Assembly: GCA_963811225.1 (NCBI GenBank)
Contig: CAWEQO010000015.1
Span: 1 to 64,000, forward strand
Source: CAWEQO01 sp963811225
GTDB lineage: Bacteria > Chloroflexota > Anaerolineae > Anaerolineales > Anaerolineaceae
Direction of reading: 5' to 3'
DNA: 64,000 nt
Shown here: piece by piece, positions 53,031 through 62,412 of the stretch
Numbering within the stretch: position 1 is the first letter of the stretch
Layout of the letters: each line of letters begins with the position of its first letter
Notes under the pieces: model-generated
Databases searched by the model: none
The model's input: only the letters and a program-made list of their open reading frames with translations
What the model was told of the DNA's origin: nothing
Made by a program: the position numbers and the translations under genes

Positions 53031-54797
53031 ATGATTCAACGCACGAGCATTCCCACAGAAAGCGTGCAGTCTTCAGAGCAGCAGTACCGCCAAGACGGAG
53101 CTCTGCCGCAGGTGCGTTTCCCCATCCGCGCAAAAATTACACTTCCATATCTCTTCCTGGCGATCGGTCTGGCGATCGGGGCAGCTTTGCTGGCATCGCG
53201 CATCGTGTTCGATACCCTCGATGAGCGCTTCACCAATCAACTGATCGAAGGCGGTAAGCTGGCATCCGAGTGGATGGTGCGCGAGGAGAACCGCTTGTTA
53301 GAGACGCTGCGCCTGCTGGCTTATGCCGAAGGCATTCCGGATGCCGTGCAGGCCAACAATCCCGAGCGACTGCGCGAACTGGCCTTCGGGATCGTGGTGG
53401 ATCACGGCGAGGAATTGGTTTTGTTCCTTAACCGGCAGGGAAATCTGGTGCTGTCGCTGTACCATCCGGCGGAATCGCCGGTCGAGAATTATCAGTTCAC
53501 CACCGGCGGCGAGTCGATCTATTTGGAGTGGCCGTTTGTAAAAAAGGTGCTGGACAATCAGCAGGACAATTTCGGGGATAAGTATTCCGGCTACGGGAAG
53601 ATCTCAAAGGGGCGTTTCTTCTATGCGGTCGGCCCCTTATATAACAGGCAGGGGGAGTTTGCGGGGATGGTGTTGGTGGGCAAAAGCCTGGACAAGATGG
53701 TCGCACAGATGCGCCAGGAGACGCTCGCTCAGGTAACCATCTACGGTTTTGATGGTCAGCCGCTTGCCAGCACGTTCCATCCGCCTCAGCCGGTGCAGTT
53801 GGATCAGATCACCGATGTTCTGCAGAATCAGGATACCAGCAGTCTGCGCCGGGACATGGGCGCGAGTCGCGATCTCACCGTCAACAATATCGAATACGAC
53901 GAGCTGCTCGGCCCTTGGGAAGTGCGCGGCGACGTCGACCTGGGTGTGCTCGGCGCTTCGCTCCCCAAAACCTTCCTGGTCAGTACCACCCGCGTCACCC
54001 GCATCCAGATCAGCATTCTGGTTGCCATGACGTTTGTGCTGATCATTTTGACCGGCCTTATCTTATCCAGTTACATCACCTCACCCTTAATCGGCCTTGT
54101 GAAAGCTTCCACACGCGTGGCCGGCGGCGACTTGCAAGTGCATCTGGACCACAAGTCCAACGATGAGGTCGCCGTCCTGGCGCAATCGTTCAACCAGATG
54201 GTCGATAGTTTGCACGCCTCGAAGATGGACCTGGTCAACGCCTACGACCGCACCCTAGAGGGCTGGTCGAAGGCGGCCGAGCTGCGCGATCAAGAGACCG
54301 AAGCCCACATGCAGCGCGTCACTCAGACCACCATCCGTCTGGCAGAGCGCCTGGGTATCCAGGGCGAGCGGTTAGAACATATGCGCCGTGGAGCGGTGCT
54401 GCACGACATCGGCAAGGTTGGTGTCTCGGACGCCATTTTGCTCAAGCCGGGGAAGCTGACCGACGAGGAGATGAATGCCATGCGCATGCATCCCGTGTAC
54501 GCCTACGAGATGCTGTGGCCGATCGAATACTTGCGCTCCTCGATCGACATCCCCTATGGCCATCACGAGCGCTGGGACGGCAAGGGCTATCCGAGAGGGT
54601 TGAAAGCAGAGGAGATCCCCCTCGCGGCGCGGATTTTCGCGGTGGTGGATGTATGGGATGCGCTGCGCTCCGACCGGGTGTACCGCAAAGCGCTCCCAGA
54701 GGATGAGGTGATGCGTATCTTGCGAGAGGGCAGGGGCACGCAGTTCGACCCGGCCATTCTGGATGTATTCCTGGGAATGTTGGAGGAGCGTACCTGA
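53031..54797 (+). CDS. Membrane HD-GYP domain c-di-GMP phosphodiesterase
   Basis: A 588-aa sensor. A membrane helix at about 38-58, an extracytoplasmic sensor domain (about 60-320, dCache/CHASE-like, with a 'GEFAGMVLVGKSLDKM' strand near 208), a second helix (about 325-350) and HAMP (about 350-400) precede the HD-GYP domain. Catalytic residues are His458-Asp459 (HDIGK), His511-His512 (HHERWDGKGYP) and the Gly-Tyr-Pro at 519-521. All are present, so it should hydrolyse cyclic di-GMP. Shine-Dalgarno is weak. No GGDEF protein is in the window to make the substrate. Confidence 0.93.
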   Translation: MIQRTSIPTESVQSSEQQYRQDGALPQVRFPIRAKITLPYLFLAIGLAIGAALLASRIVFDTLDERFTNQLIEGGKLASEWMVREENRLLETLRLLAYAEGIPDAVQANNPERLRELAFGIVVDHGEELVLFLNRQGNLVLSLYHPAESPVENYQFTTGGESIYLEWPFVKKVLDNQQDNFGDKYSGYGKISKGRFFYAVGPLYNRQGEFAGMVLVGKSLDKMVAQMRQETLAQVTIYGFDGQPLASTFHPPQPVQLDQITDVLQNQDTSSLRRDMGASRDLTVNNIEYDELLGPWEVRGDVDLGVLGASLPKTFLVSTTRVTRIQISILVAMTFVLIILTGLILSSYITSPLIGLVKASTRVAGGDLQVHLDHKSNDEVAVLAQSFNQMVDSLHASKMDLVNAYDRTLEGWSKAAELRDQETEAHMQRVTQTTIRLAERLGIQGERLEHMRRGAVLHDIGKVGVSDAILLKPGKLTDEEMNAMRMHPVYAYEMLWPIEYLRSSIDIPYGHHERWDGKGYPRGLKAEEIPLAARIFAVVDVWDALRSDRVYRKALPEDEVMRILREGRGTQFDPAILDVFLGMLEERT

Positions 54798-54923
54798 AAG
54801 CTGAAGGTTTTTGTGTGTGGGCAGCGCTGGTAGCACACAAAAAATCTACACCCACAGGCGCGCCGGTGCGTAAAGAATGCGAAGCGGCTTTATTGTAGCG
54901 AGGCACAACATTGACTGAGCAAG

Positions 54924-56198
54924 GTGAAACCACTCGCGAACTCGAGGAGACCAGGCGGCCGTCGTCAGCGCGCCGGCCTGGTCTTGATCGCGCTGCTCAT
55001 CGTCTCGCTCCTGTGCTTGAGCCTGAGCTTCCTGCCTTTGAGCAGCGTCTCGAGCCGGCGCGGCCATCTCTTGCCGGTCGACCTCCATTCGGTGCATGAG
55101 GCCGACTACAGCCGGGATGAGCGGTCCGAGCCCAACCCGCCGATCAGCGGCGATATCGTGCTGGAGGTGATTCTCGACAACGAACCGGACGCTGCGGATT
55201 TACGTCAGCGCCTAGAAACCATCACGGCGGTATTCCTTTCCCCGGTGCCCTCCGCAACCCCACCTTTTGGGGCGACCCTGCAAGCCACCCCTTCTCCGAA
55301 GGTTCCCCCGGCCACCGCTGATCTGACAACCCTGACCGCCACGCTCGCCCCAAGCCCAACCCCCGAGACCGTCCAAGCCTCCCTGACCCCGCTGCCCTCG
55401 CTGACCGCAGCGCAGCTGCCTTCGCTCATCCCCACCTGGCCCTGGCAGTACGTGGTTCCCAGCCCCACGAAGACTCAAGCGCCTGCGCCGAAGCGCACCC
55501 GAACTCGCACGCTAACTCCAACCCCCACGTGCACCCGAACTCGCACGCCCACCATCACCTGGACAAGCGTTCCTACGTTGACGTCCACCGTAACGGAGAC
55601 CCTCACCATGACGCCCTCCGCCACGGACACCTCCACCGTTATCCCGCTGCCGACAGAGACTGCCACACCCACGGCGACTCAGACGGATACCCCGTCACCG
55701 ACTGCTACTGCAACATCAACAAACACGTCGACCGCAACAACAACTGCTACGGACACGGCGACAGATACACCGACAGCTACCGAAACATCTACGTCGACCG
55801 CAACAGCAACTGCTACGGTCACGGCGACTCAGACGGATACCCCTTTACCAACTGCTACATCGACCGCAACTCAGACGGATACGGCGTCACCAACAGATAC
55901 ACCAACATCTACAGCTACATCAACTGCAACTGCCACACCAACGGATACGCCGACGGCAACCGCTACGGCCACGGCGACTCAGACGGATACCCCATCACCA
56001 ACTGCTACTGCAACATCAACAAACACGGCGACCGCAACTGCAACTCAGACAGCAGCCGCCACACCGACGGATACACCGACTGCTACTGCAACTTCTACAC
56101 CCACGTCGACTGCAACTGCAACTCAGACAGCAACCGCTACACCAACTTACACACAGACTGCTTCTGCAACCCCTACGGCGACCGCGAACTCAGACTGA
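54924..56198 (+). CDS. Thr-rich surface protein, 5' part (frameshifted before the stop)
   Basis: A 424-aa frame beginning with a basic N-terminus and a membrane/signal helix (about 18-38, LVLIALLIVSLLCLSLSFLP). After about 180 residues of Thr/Pro/Ser-rich linker it becomes an almost pure Thr/Ala/Pro repeat encoded by a six-base microsatellite. A stop at 56196 appears only because of one extra base, probably an A near 56187. Without it the frame joins the 3' part ending at 57267, and the whole protein would be about 780 aa. The GTG at 54924 is a weak start; no good Shine-Dalgarno is present. Confidence 0.6.
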   Translation: MKPLANSRRPGGRRQRAGLVLIALLIVSLLCLSLSFLPLSSVSSRRGHLLPVDLHSVHEADYSRDERSEPNPPISGDIVLEVILDNEPDAADLRQRLETITAVFLSPVPSATPPFGATLQATPSPKVPPATADLTTLTATLAPSPTPETVQASLTPLPSLTAAQLPSLIPTWPWQYVVPSPTKTQAPAPKRTRTRTLTPTPTCTRTRTPTITWTSVPTLTSTVTETLTMTPSATDTSTVIPLPTETATPTATQTDTPSPTATATSTNTSTATTTATDTATDTPTATETSTSTATATATVTATQTDTPLPTATSTATQTDTASPTDTPTSTATSTATATPTDTPTATATATATQTDTPSPTATATSTNTATATATQTAAATPTDTPTATATSTPTSTATATQTATATPTYTQTASATPTATANSD

Positions 56199-56510
56199 AA
56201 CACCGGCTTCAACTTCAACCGCAACAGCCACTGCCACCTCGACGGATACACCGACAGCTACCGCAACAGCAACTGCCACACCCACGGCAACTCAGACGGA
56301 TACGCCGACCTCGACCGCCACCTCAACTGCGACTGCCACACAGACAGATACACCAACAGGTACACCAACTGCTACTGCCACATCGACCGCAACCGTCACA
56401 TCAACAGCGACTCACACGGATACGCCGACGCCGTCTCCCACCGCGAGCATAACCCCCACGCCCACCGAAACCGGCACGCCCACCGAAACGCCCACCCCCA
56501 CAGAGACCGT
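55600..56510 (+). repeat. Thr-codon microsatellite with ~150-bp higher-order repeats
   Basis: The tract is mostly ACN-GCN and ACN-CCN codons. The unit GGCGACTCAGACGGATACCC recurs at about 55672, 55825 and 55972, and ACTGCTACTGCAACATCAAC at about 55700 and 56001. All are coding, giving Thr-x repeats. Such tracts expand and contract by slippage. Confidence 0.75.
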
Positions 56511-57267
56511 TGTCTGCTCAGGACCGCTGCCGGTGGACGGCGTCCTGCCCGATGGTTTCGCTGCTTATGTCAGCCCGGGCAATGGCGCAGTAAATGTCTC
56601 GATGAATACCACCAGCATCACTATTTACTACAGTCAACCGATGAAATTTGATGGAAAAGGCGGCAGCGTCGAACGGCCGGAGCATTACCAGGTGCAGGAT
56701 GAAAATAGAAACTTGCCGATAGCAATTATCTCGCGTTCCTACGACCCGTTAACCTACGCGCTAACCCTCAATTTGTTCCAGCAGGGTCCAATCTGGCAGC
56801 CCAACACCCTTTACCAGGTAACCGTGAAAGGCTCGGTTCAGAATGCCTGCGGCACAAAGCAAGGCAGCGATGTCACTACCACTTTCACCACCGGTTCCTC
56901 GGCAGCTTCTCCATCGATAAAACTGAAGAAGGCCGGCGCTGCTCGCACCCCCACGCCAACCCGGACGCTCACCCACACACCCACGCGCACCCCCACCGGC
57001 ACGCAACCCATCACACGCATCAGCCCAACCCTGAGCCAGAAGGGTAAACGCACGCCAACCGGGGCGCCTTTGGTCAAACGCTTGCAGCCATCTCCCACGC
57101 CCTCCATACACACTCCCACGCTCACCGCCGTCGCCACCCGCACGCCCCGCCGGGAGCCGACGCCGGATCCCTTTGGTCCTGGGCCGATTTTTACTCACGT
57201 GGACGATAATGCCTGGAGGCTGCCCCTTCTGCAGTGGCTTCGGATGCTGCAGGTCAGGATCGATTAA
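56199..57267 (+). CDS. Thr-rich surface protein, 3' part with Ig-like domain
   Basis: Continues the same Thr-rich repeat in the +1 frame up to about 56515, then a folded domain begins at CSGPLPVDGVLPDGF. 'PGNGAVNVSMNTTSITIYYSQPM' (split: PGNGAVNVSMNTT, ITIYYSQPM) and FTTGSS resemble the SbsA/Big_5 Ig-like domain of surface proteins. The end is a Pro/Thr/Arg-rich tail and a short hydrophobic helix. An internal ATG at 56533 has no ribosome site, so separate translation is unlikely; it should be part of the upstream protein. Confidence 0.55.
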
Positions 57268-57271
57268 AAGA

Positions 57272-57309
57272 AATGTTGTGTGAGATGATAGGCCATCCCA
57301 CACAACATT
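57272..57309. terminator. Bidirectional hairpin terminator
   Basis: A 16-bp stem with one mismatch (AATGTTGTGTGAGATG and its partner) and a six-base loop, between convergent genes. Confidence 0.75.
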
Positions 57310-57322
57310 CCTTGATCGGTGG

Positions 57323-57898
57323 TTAACTTCTGCGGACTGCCGAGAGCAGTGACCGCAGCAGCAAGATCATTCCCAGCAGGATCAGCAGCAGCGGCCAAAC
57401 CACCCCACCCCAGGCAAAGCGGAAGCCGCTGATGCCGATGACCAGCTCGAAGAACGCCGCTCCCACCAGGAACAGGATCAGGCCGATGGTGACCAGGTTG
57501 ATGCCGGTGTGCATCCAATCGCGGCGTCCGCGCAGTGCGCCCACGATCATTGCCGCGATGCCTGTGGCTGTGGGTGTGATCAGCGCCCATGCGTACGCCC
57601 AGCTCTCCCAATGATTCGTGACATTCTGGTACAGCAGCAGCAGCCCGGTCATCGTCACCATCGCGCCGAACATACTAAACCCCAGCGCACTTTCAGACGG
57701 CAGGAACACCGCCACCACGAAAACCACCACGCCCGGAACGATGATGAAAAACGGCCAGGCCAGCGCTGCCAGGTTGATATTGAAGACCAGTCCAACAACC
57801 TGGGCTAGAAAAAACAGGATGCCGATCACGATCAGCGTAATCCCCGCTGCCACGCTGGCTCGGACCGGTTTGTGGGTGGAACTATTTTGGTCGGACAT
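57323..57898 (-). CDS. Multi-pass membrane protein of unknown function
   Basis: A 191-aa protein with about six closely spaced membrane helices and short loops. The pattern 'GITLIVIGILFFLAQV' at the N-terminus and 'WPLLLILLGMILLL' at the end resembles LiaF/DUF5668-type membrane proteins, in which repeated four-helix segments with Trp-Pro occur. No active-site residues are seen. Start 57898 has AAGGAG eight bases upstream; the ATG at 57916 does not. It is separated by 50 bases from the DUF116 gene upstream on the same strand. Confidence 0.75.
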   Translation of the reverse strand: MSDQNSSTHKPVRASVAAGITLIVIGILFFLAQVVGLVFNINLAALAWPFFIIVPGVVVFVVAVFLPSESALGFSMFGAMVTMTGLLLLYQNVTNHWESWAYAWALITPTATGIAAMIVGALRGRRDWMHTGINLVTIGLILFLVGAAFFELVIGISGFRFAWGGVVWPLLLILLGMILLLRSLLSAVRRS

Positions 57899-57948
57899 AA
57901 GAACGCTCCTTTTCAAACAAGCTACTGCTTGCGCAGATATACAGTGAC

Positions 57949-59094
57949 TTACATCACCATCATCTCTTCAATTTTCTTGAGGTTCGCATCCGTAGGGATG
58001 TCTTTGCAGTTCCAATGCTTTTTGCAGCCCGGGTAGTCCAGCAGTATGCCCTGCGCGTTCAGGCCCAGTTTCTGCGCTTCCCAACCGGCGCTCCAGTTGC
58101 GTAAGGCGCAAGCCACCCCCAGTACACCCAGGCCGCTGCCTGCCTGCCCGGAGGAGACGCATACCCTCCCCAGCTCGTCGTCAGGGATGCACACCACCGC
58201 CACGTTGTGCTTCTTGCCCAGCTGCGTGATCTGATGCACTTTGCAGGTTGGGGTGCATCCGGCGCACTGTTTGCCGATCGGCGTCTGCACGGCCTGGCAC
58301 TTGCCTTCCGGCTGGGCTCGCATACACACCGGAACGATCACCAGCCTGCGCTCGGCCGAGCGATATCCGGAGCGGTAGGCTTGATTGAGAACCTGTGTGC
58401 CGAGCATGCCAAGATGGTATTCCAGGCGTGAGCGCATGACCAGCGGCGCATCATAGCGCCAGTGGACTTTCGGAGCGCTGCCGGTGCGGTAAAAGTCGGC
58501 GTCTGCGGTGTACTGCCCCAGCGCCTGCTCACTCTCCGCTTCGAAAGCTTCTGCCAGCCGCCAGCACTGCAAGATCGCCTGCCGGGTCTGGTCGGGCGGC
58601 CACCTCTCGATGAAGAAGTTCAGCCACTCTGTAAAGCGTTCAGCCTGCACCGTCTCGTCGTGCGCTTCGAGCCACTCGATCAGGTTCTTCATGTCTTCAG
58701 GCGTGGCATGGATTGGGCCGCGCTCTGTGTGCCAGGCCCGGTTGAGTCTTCCCAACATACCGCGCAAGCGCTTCACCGGTCCCTCGGCCCAGGGCTGTTT
58801 GTCTTGCAGCACCGTCAGCCACTCCAACAGATCGGCGTTGCCGCGGCTCAAGCTTGCAGCCTGCCCTCCATGCTCGCGCAGCAGCACCCCCAGCGTCAGC
58901 AGCTCGAACGCGCATTCCCAAGGAGTGCGCGCCCGGAGCGCCGAGGCCTTCCGGGACTTGAGAAAGTCCACCACCAGTCCACCGACCTGATCGATGGCTT
59001 TGGACTGCCAGCGCTCTGTGAATTCTGCGATGGTTGTGTAGTAAGCGTCAGAACCTTGTCCCCGCGGTTGTAAGTTGTACGGTTTAATTTCCAT
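57949..59094 (-). CDS. DUF116 domain protein
   Basis: A 381-aa cytoplasmic protein. The N-terminal about 200 residues are helical and unrecognised. The C-terminal part has the DUF116 cysteine pattern CAGCTPTC followed by KVHQITQLGKKHNVAVVCIP and GVLGVACALRN, ending CKKHWNCKD. The clustered cysteines may bind metal or an iron-sulfur cluster. DUF116 proteins are of unknown function. I used ATG 59094 (MEIKPYNL); a TTG at 59133 extends it by 13 residues and is possible. The DUF116 match is by memory of the motif. Confidence 0.7.
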   Translation of the reverse strand: MEIKPYNLQPRGQGSDAYYTTIAEFTERWQSKAIDQVGGLVVDFLKSRKASALRARTPWECAFELLTLGVLLREHGGQAASLSRGNADLLEWLTVLQDKQPWAEGPVKRLRGMLGRLNRAWHTERGPIHATPEDMKNLIEWLEAHDETVQAERFTEWLNFFIERWPPDQTRQAILQCWRLAEAFEAESEQALGQYTADADFYRTGSAPKVHWRYDAPLVMRSRLEYHLGMLGTQVLNQAYRSGYRSAERRLVIVPVCMRAQPEGKCQAVQTPIGKQCAGCTPTCKVHQITQLGKKHNVAVVCIPDDELGRVCVSSGQAGSGLGVLGVACALRNWSAGWEAQKLGLNAQGILLDYPGCKKHWNCKDIPTDANLKKIEEMMVM

Positions 59095-59349
59095 CCTCAA
59101 TGCCTGTTCATTTTCCTGATTGAATTGAGCCAATCTTTATTTCCGGGAAGGGAGCGCTGCGGCAGCAGCGTTCATTTCCCGGAAATGCACTGCTGAATAA
59201 AAAATTACCCAAAATCGCTTTCCAAAAATCGATATTTATAGTATATCTGAAAATGGCAAAACAGTTTTGGCTTGAGTACCTGTCGTCGGATCGAATTGGA
59301 GTCATGGAACTCCGGGTATGATCTCGCGAGTAGGTACAGGAGGGCGCTA

Positions 59350-59844
59350 GTGATTGTATTCCTGTTACTTCTCGATTTACTGCTCGTCTGCTTAATGGTT
59401 TGGGAAGGATTTAACCGGTTGTTAAGGTTCATTCCCAATCGGCTGCTTCATCGTTTGCACGCATTCGTTCGGGTGTACTTATTTATCCCGCTGCTGCTTC
59501 TGCTTGGTCTCTTTGTACTTGTCATACTGGTTTGGGAACGGGCGTCATTTGCCCGCTTTTCTCATGCAGTCCTGCTGCTCGGGCTGTGGATGCCTGCAAC
59601 CTTACTGGCGTTCTGCTCGGTCATTCTCATTCGTTCCCGTTACAAACGTATTGGCCTGCCGGTGACCGGCTTTGTGCTTTCCATCATTCCCATCATCGTG
59701 TTTACGCCGCTCAGCCGCTTCTACAGCATCTTTGGCTCGATCGGTTATGTTTTGCCCCTGCTGATTGGGTTGGCTTGCCTGGGCTATATCTACGTGGTCT
59801 TGCTCTGGCTGACCGTCGATTCGAGCAGCTTGTACGAAGAGTGA
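59350..59844 (+). CDS. Small multi-pass membrane protein
   Basis: A 164-aa protein with five membrane helices (about 3-20, 42-65, 75-97, 105-125, 130-152) and little outside them. No family recognised. I chose the GTG at 59350 because AGGAGG lies seven bases before it; earlier in-frame starts (TTG 59272) lack one. It is divergent from the DUF116 gene, with a 255-base AT-rich gap, and followed by a hairpin shared with the convergent GH4 gene. Confidence 0.65.
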   Translation: MIVFLLLLDLLLVCLMVWEGFNRLLRFIPNRLLHRLHAFVRVYLFIPLLLLLGLFVLVILVWERASFARFSHAVLLLGLWMPATLLAFCSVILIRSRYKRIGLPVTGFVLSIIPIIVFTPLSRFYSIFGSIGYVLPLLIGLACLGYIYVVLLWLTVDSSSLYEE

Positions 59845-59857
59845 GTGCGGAATTACT

Positions 59858-59888
59858 AGAGAGCGCGGCTTACCTCACCGCGCTCTCT
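59858..59888. terminator. Bidirectional hairpin terminator
   Basis: An 11-bp perfect stem AGAGAGCGCGG with a nine-base loop between the convergent membrane-protein and GH4 genes. Confidence 0.75.
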
Positions 59889-59907
59889 GTCGTTAATAAC
59901 CTTGCTC

Positions 59908-61248
59908 CTACTTCAAATATCCCAGCCACTTCTTCTGCAGCTCGATCATTGTGTGCAGGGTTTGCTCGGCAGCCCGGGCGCTGTCGACCACCGGATCTAC
60001 CAGCAGGGCTTGCAGCGCCAGCTGCTTCGACTTTTGCAGCACAGCCTCGGCGGTCAGATTGTGCACCGCCACTTGATTGGCCAGCAGTCCGGCGATGCCG
60101 ATCGGCAGGGAGCCTAATTTCACCCCGCTTACGCCGTTTCCGTCGACCACTCCCGGGACCTCCACCACAATATTCTTGGGCAAGTTCTCGATCAACCCAT
60201 CGTTGGGCACGTTGACCGCCAGTTCTTCCCGTCGCTCGCCGGTCACGATGCCGGCCATCATCGGCACGACGCTCCAGCCTTCGCCCTCGCCCGTGCCTTC
60301 CACCCGCGAATCGCTGATCTGCTGGGCGCACCACACCTGGTACGTCCGATAGAAATCCAGGATTCCCTGGTGATCGACCACCTCATGCGCCCACTGGATA
60401 TACTCGCCAAAGTGACTGTCGGTGGTAATGGGCAGATATCCGAACGTCTCCAGGATATACCGGAACAGCCCTCGCTCCGGCCAACCCTGCCCCCGGCGTT
60501 CCATTAATGTGATCGGAATGCCCTCTTCATTGACCCAATCCTCGATCCCAGCCTCTTTGTCGAAATAAGCCGGGGCCTTGGCGCGCACGTCTGGGTAGGC
60601 ATCTTTGCCACTGTCTTTGTAATGCACCTCCAACAGCACGCTGAAATGGTTCAAGCCGCCCGCCTTGAAGGCAAGGTTCGAGCGAGGCGTCTCCAGCATG
60701 CGCGGCAGGTGGTATGGCAGCGAAGCCACTTCATGGCACAGGCCGGTGAACTTCAGGTCCGGGAACTTGCGGGTCACGGTGGTGCAGATGCGGCTCATCG
60801 GGTTGCTAAAGTTGAACACATGCGCCTCGGGGCAGATGTCCTGGATATCGGCGCAGATCTCGAGGATTGGCGGGATGATCCGCAGCGAGTGGAACAGTCC
60901 GCCCGGCCCGCCGTTCTCGCCGTATACCTGGCGGATGCCATACTGCTGCGGAACGCGCCAGTCCTGATCCCACAGCTCGAAGCGGTTTCCCACCTCAATC
61001 GAGATGATGGCGAAATCCGCCCCTTGTAGAGCTTCCTTACGATCGGCGGTGGCGCAGATATCGTACGGCAAGTTGTTCGCCTCGACGTGCGCTCTCGCCA
61101 CCCTTTCCACGCGCTCCAGCGCCGTGGGATCGATGTCATGCAGCACGATTGTGCTGCCTTCCAGCGCCTTTTCTTTCAAGATGTCACCGATGGTGCCCAA
61201 TCCGAAATTGGCGCTGCCTGCTCCGATCAACACGATTCGGTTTTGCAT
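59908..61248 (-). CDS. Glycoside hydrolase family 4 (alpha-glucosidase/alpha-galactosidase)
   Basis: A 446-aa NAD- and Mn-dependent glycosidase. The Rossmann loop is IGAGSANFG (8-16). The conserved FNFSNP at 145-150 includes Asn149. The metal ligands are Cys171-His172 in GLCHEVASLP and His201 in GGLNHFS. These are the family's hallmark residues. Cleavage proceeds by oxidation at C3 and elimination. GH4 act on glucosides, galactosides or galacturonides; Cys-His-Glu favours the alpha-glucosidase/galactosidase group (LplD/AglA-like). GAGGGAAGG precedes the ATG. No transporter is adjacent. Confidence 0.92.
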   Translation of the reverse strand: MQNRIVLIGAGSANFGLGTIGDILKEKALEGSTIVLHDIDPTALERVERVARAHVEANNLPYDICATADRKEALQGADFAIISIEVGNRFELWDQDWRVPQQYGIRQVYGENGGPGGLFHSLRIIPPILEICADIQDICPEAHVFNFSNPMSRICTTVTRKFPDLKFTGLCHEVASLPYHLPRMLETPRSNLAFKAGGLNHFSVLLEVHYKDSGKDAYPDVRAKAPAYFDKEAGIEDWVNEEGIPITLMERRGQGWPERGLFRYILETFGYLPITTDSHFGEYIQWAHEVVDHQGILDFYRTYQVWCAQQISDSRVEGTGEGEGWSVVPMMAGIVTGERREELAVNVPNDGLIENLPKNIVVEVPGVVDGNGVSGVKLGSLPIGIAGLLANQVAVHNLTAEAVLQKSKQLALQALLVDPVVDSARAAEQTLHTMIELQKKWLGYLK

Positions 61249-61307
61249 GCCTTCCCTCTCTTGAGAATGATGAGTTTTCTATATTATACAACTGCAGGAG
61301 ACTGCCA

Positions 61308-61360
61308 CACTGTGCCCCTCGCCGTCTCACGATTGGTGTGGGAAGGCGAGGGGCACGGTG
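61308..61360. terminator. Inverted repeat between divergent GH4 and GT2 genes
   Basis: A 16-bp stem (CACTGTGCCCCTCGCC and partner, one mismatch) around a 21-base loop. Its CGTGCCCC-type end resembles the repeat units at 43.3-43.9 kb. It is between divergent genes, so a terminator role is doubtful. Confidence 0.5.
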
Positions 61361-61381
61361 TAGGCAATCTGCGCCAGTTTC

Positions 61382-61410
61382 TTGACACCACCCCCTGTCA
61401 CAACTAAAAT
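61382..61410 (+). promoter_or_regulatory. Sigma70 promoter of the GT2 gene
   Basis: TTGACA (61382-61387), a 17-base spacer and TAAAAT (61405-61410), 48 bases before the start codon. Confidence 0.8.
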
Positions 61411-61458
61411 AGGGTATCTTTTACACACCGATTGTACAGTTCGGCCCAGGACTCTCTC

Positions 61459-62151
61459 ATGCTCTCTGTCATCATCCCCATCTACAACGAACTCCATACC
61501 ATCGAGCCCCTGATCGAGCGCGTCATCGCCTCGCCTTGTGATAAGGAAATCATCGCGGTCGATGACGGCTCAACGGACGGCACGCGTGAGACGCTGGCGC
61601 GCTTGCAAGAGAAGTATCCTGAGATCTTGCACTGCTTCTACCATGACAAGAACCGCGGCAAGGGCGGCGCGATCCAAACCGGCCTTATGCACATTCATGG
61701 TGATGTGGTTGTGATCCAGGATGCCGACCTGGAATATCATCCCGAGGACTACCCGGCAGCGCTGCGCCTGATTGACAACGACTGGGCCGATGCCGTCTAT
61801 GGTTCACGCTTTCTAGGCCCGCACCGGGTCTTCCTGTTCACCCATTACCTCGCCAATCGCTTTCTGACCTTCGTCGCCAACGTGCTCACCTCGGGCATCC
61901 TGACCGACATGGAAACCGGCTTTAAGATGATCCGGGCGGAAGTGCTCAAGAGCCTCAACATCCAGTCCTTCACTTTCGACTTCGAGGTTGAAGTGACCGT
62001 TAAGCTCTTCCGCCACGGCTACCGCGTCTACGAAATCCCCATCACCTACACCGGCCGCGACTATGATGAGGGCAAAAAGATCACCTGGATCGACGGTGTG
62101 CGCGCTATGTGGGCCCTTTTGAAGTGGGGGCTGCTCTACCGCAAAGCTTAA
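61459..62151 (+). CDS. Glycosyltransferase family 2 (dolichyl/polyprenyl-phosphate type)
   Basis: A 230-aa GT-A fold enzyme. It has LSVIIPIYNE at the start, DDGSTDGT (35-42), the nucleotide-metal motif Asp88-Ala-Asp90 in VIQDADLEYHPED, and ETGFKMIRAEVL near 147. This is the pattern of DPM1-like enzymes that load a sugar on polyprenyl phosphate. It has no C-terminal membrane helices. Start 61459 has AGGA seven bases upstream; the longer frame from TTG 61432 is less likely. Confidence 0.9.
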   Translation: MLSVIIPIYNELHTIEPLIERVIASPCDKEIIAVDDGSTDGTRETLARLQEKYPEILHCFYHDKNRGKGGAIQTGLMHIHGDVVVIQDADLEYHPEDYPAALRLIDNDWADAVYGSRFLGPHRVFLFTHYLANRFLTFVANVLTSGILTDMETGFKMIRAEVLKSLNIQSFTFDFEVEVTVKLFRHGYRVYEIPITYTGRDYDEGKKITWIDGVRAMWALLKWGLLYRKA

Positions 62152-62155
62152 GTTC

Positions 62156-62212
62156 AATAAACGAGTTCCACTTTTGAATGATGCAGTCGTTCAAAAGTGG
62201 AACCGGTTTATT
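62156..62212 (+). terminator. Hairpin terminator after the GT2 gene
   Basis: A 23-base stem with two adjacent mismatches, starting AATAAACGAGTTCCACTTTT, and an 11-base loop. It ends in TTTATTTTCTTG. Confidence 0.8.
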
Positions 62213-62244
62213 TTCTTGATCCGTTTTTTTCACTTTTTCTCCTC

Positions 62245-62273
62245 TTGACAATTCTCTCAGAATCGGATATAAA
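62245..62273 (+). promoter_or_regulatory. Consensus sigma70 promoter of the Rad52-like gene
   Basis: Perfect TTGACA (62245-62250), a 17-base spacer and TATAAA (62268-62273). It is about 140 bases before the start, leaving an untranslated leader of about 130 bases. It is among the strongest promoters in the window. Confidence 0.85.
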
Positions 62274-62412
62274 TAGAACAGGAGTTCAGCACTCCGTCCT
62301 GCGTTCCTTGCATCCTTAGCCGAGACCGGGTCACATACGCCAGCCGAGCACTTGACTTTCTCCCCGATCTCTGACTGATACCTTTAGCAACAAGTTCTAT
62401 AGAGAGGATCCA

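Noticed and set aside
55529..56452. A 307-aa open frame overlapping the Thr-rich gene
   Set aside because: It is the shifted reading of the same six-base repeats (His/Asn/Tyr/Asp-rich), without start signal or family.
55600..56510. CRISPR-like or tandem non-coding repeat
   Set aside because: The repeats have no regular spacer pattern and are explained by a Thr-rich coding tract in continuous frame.
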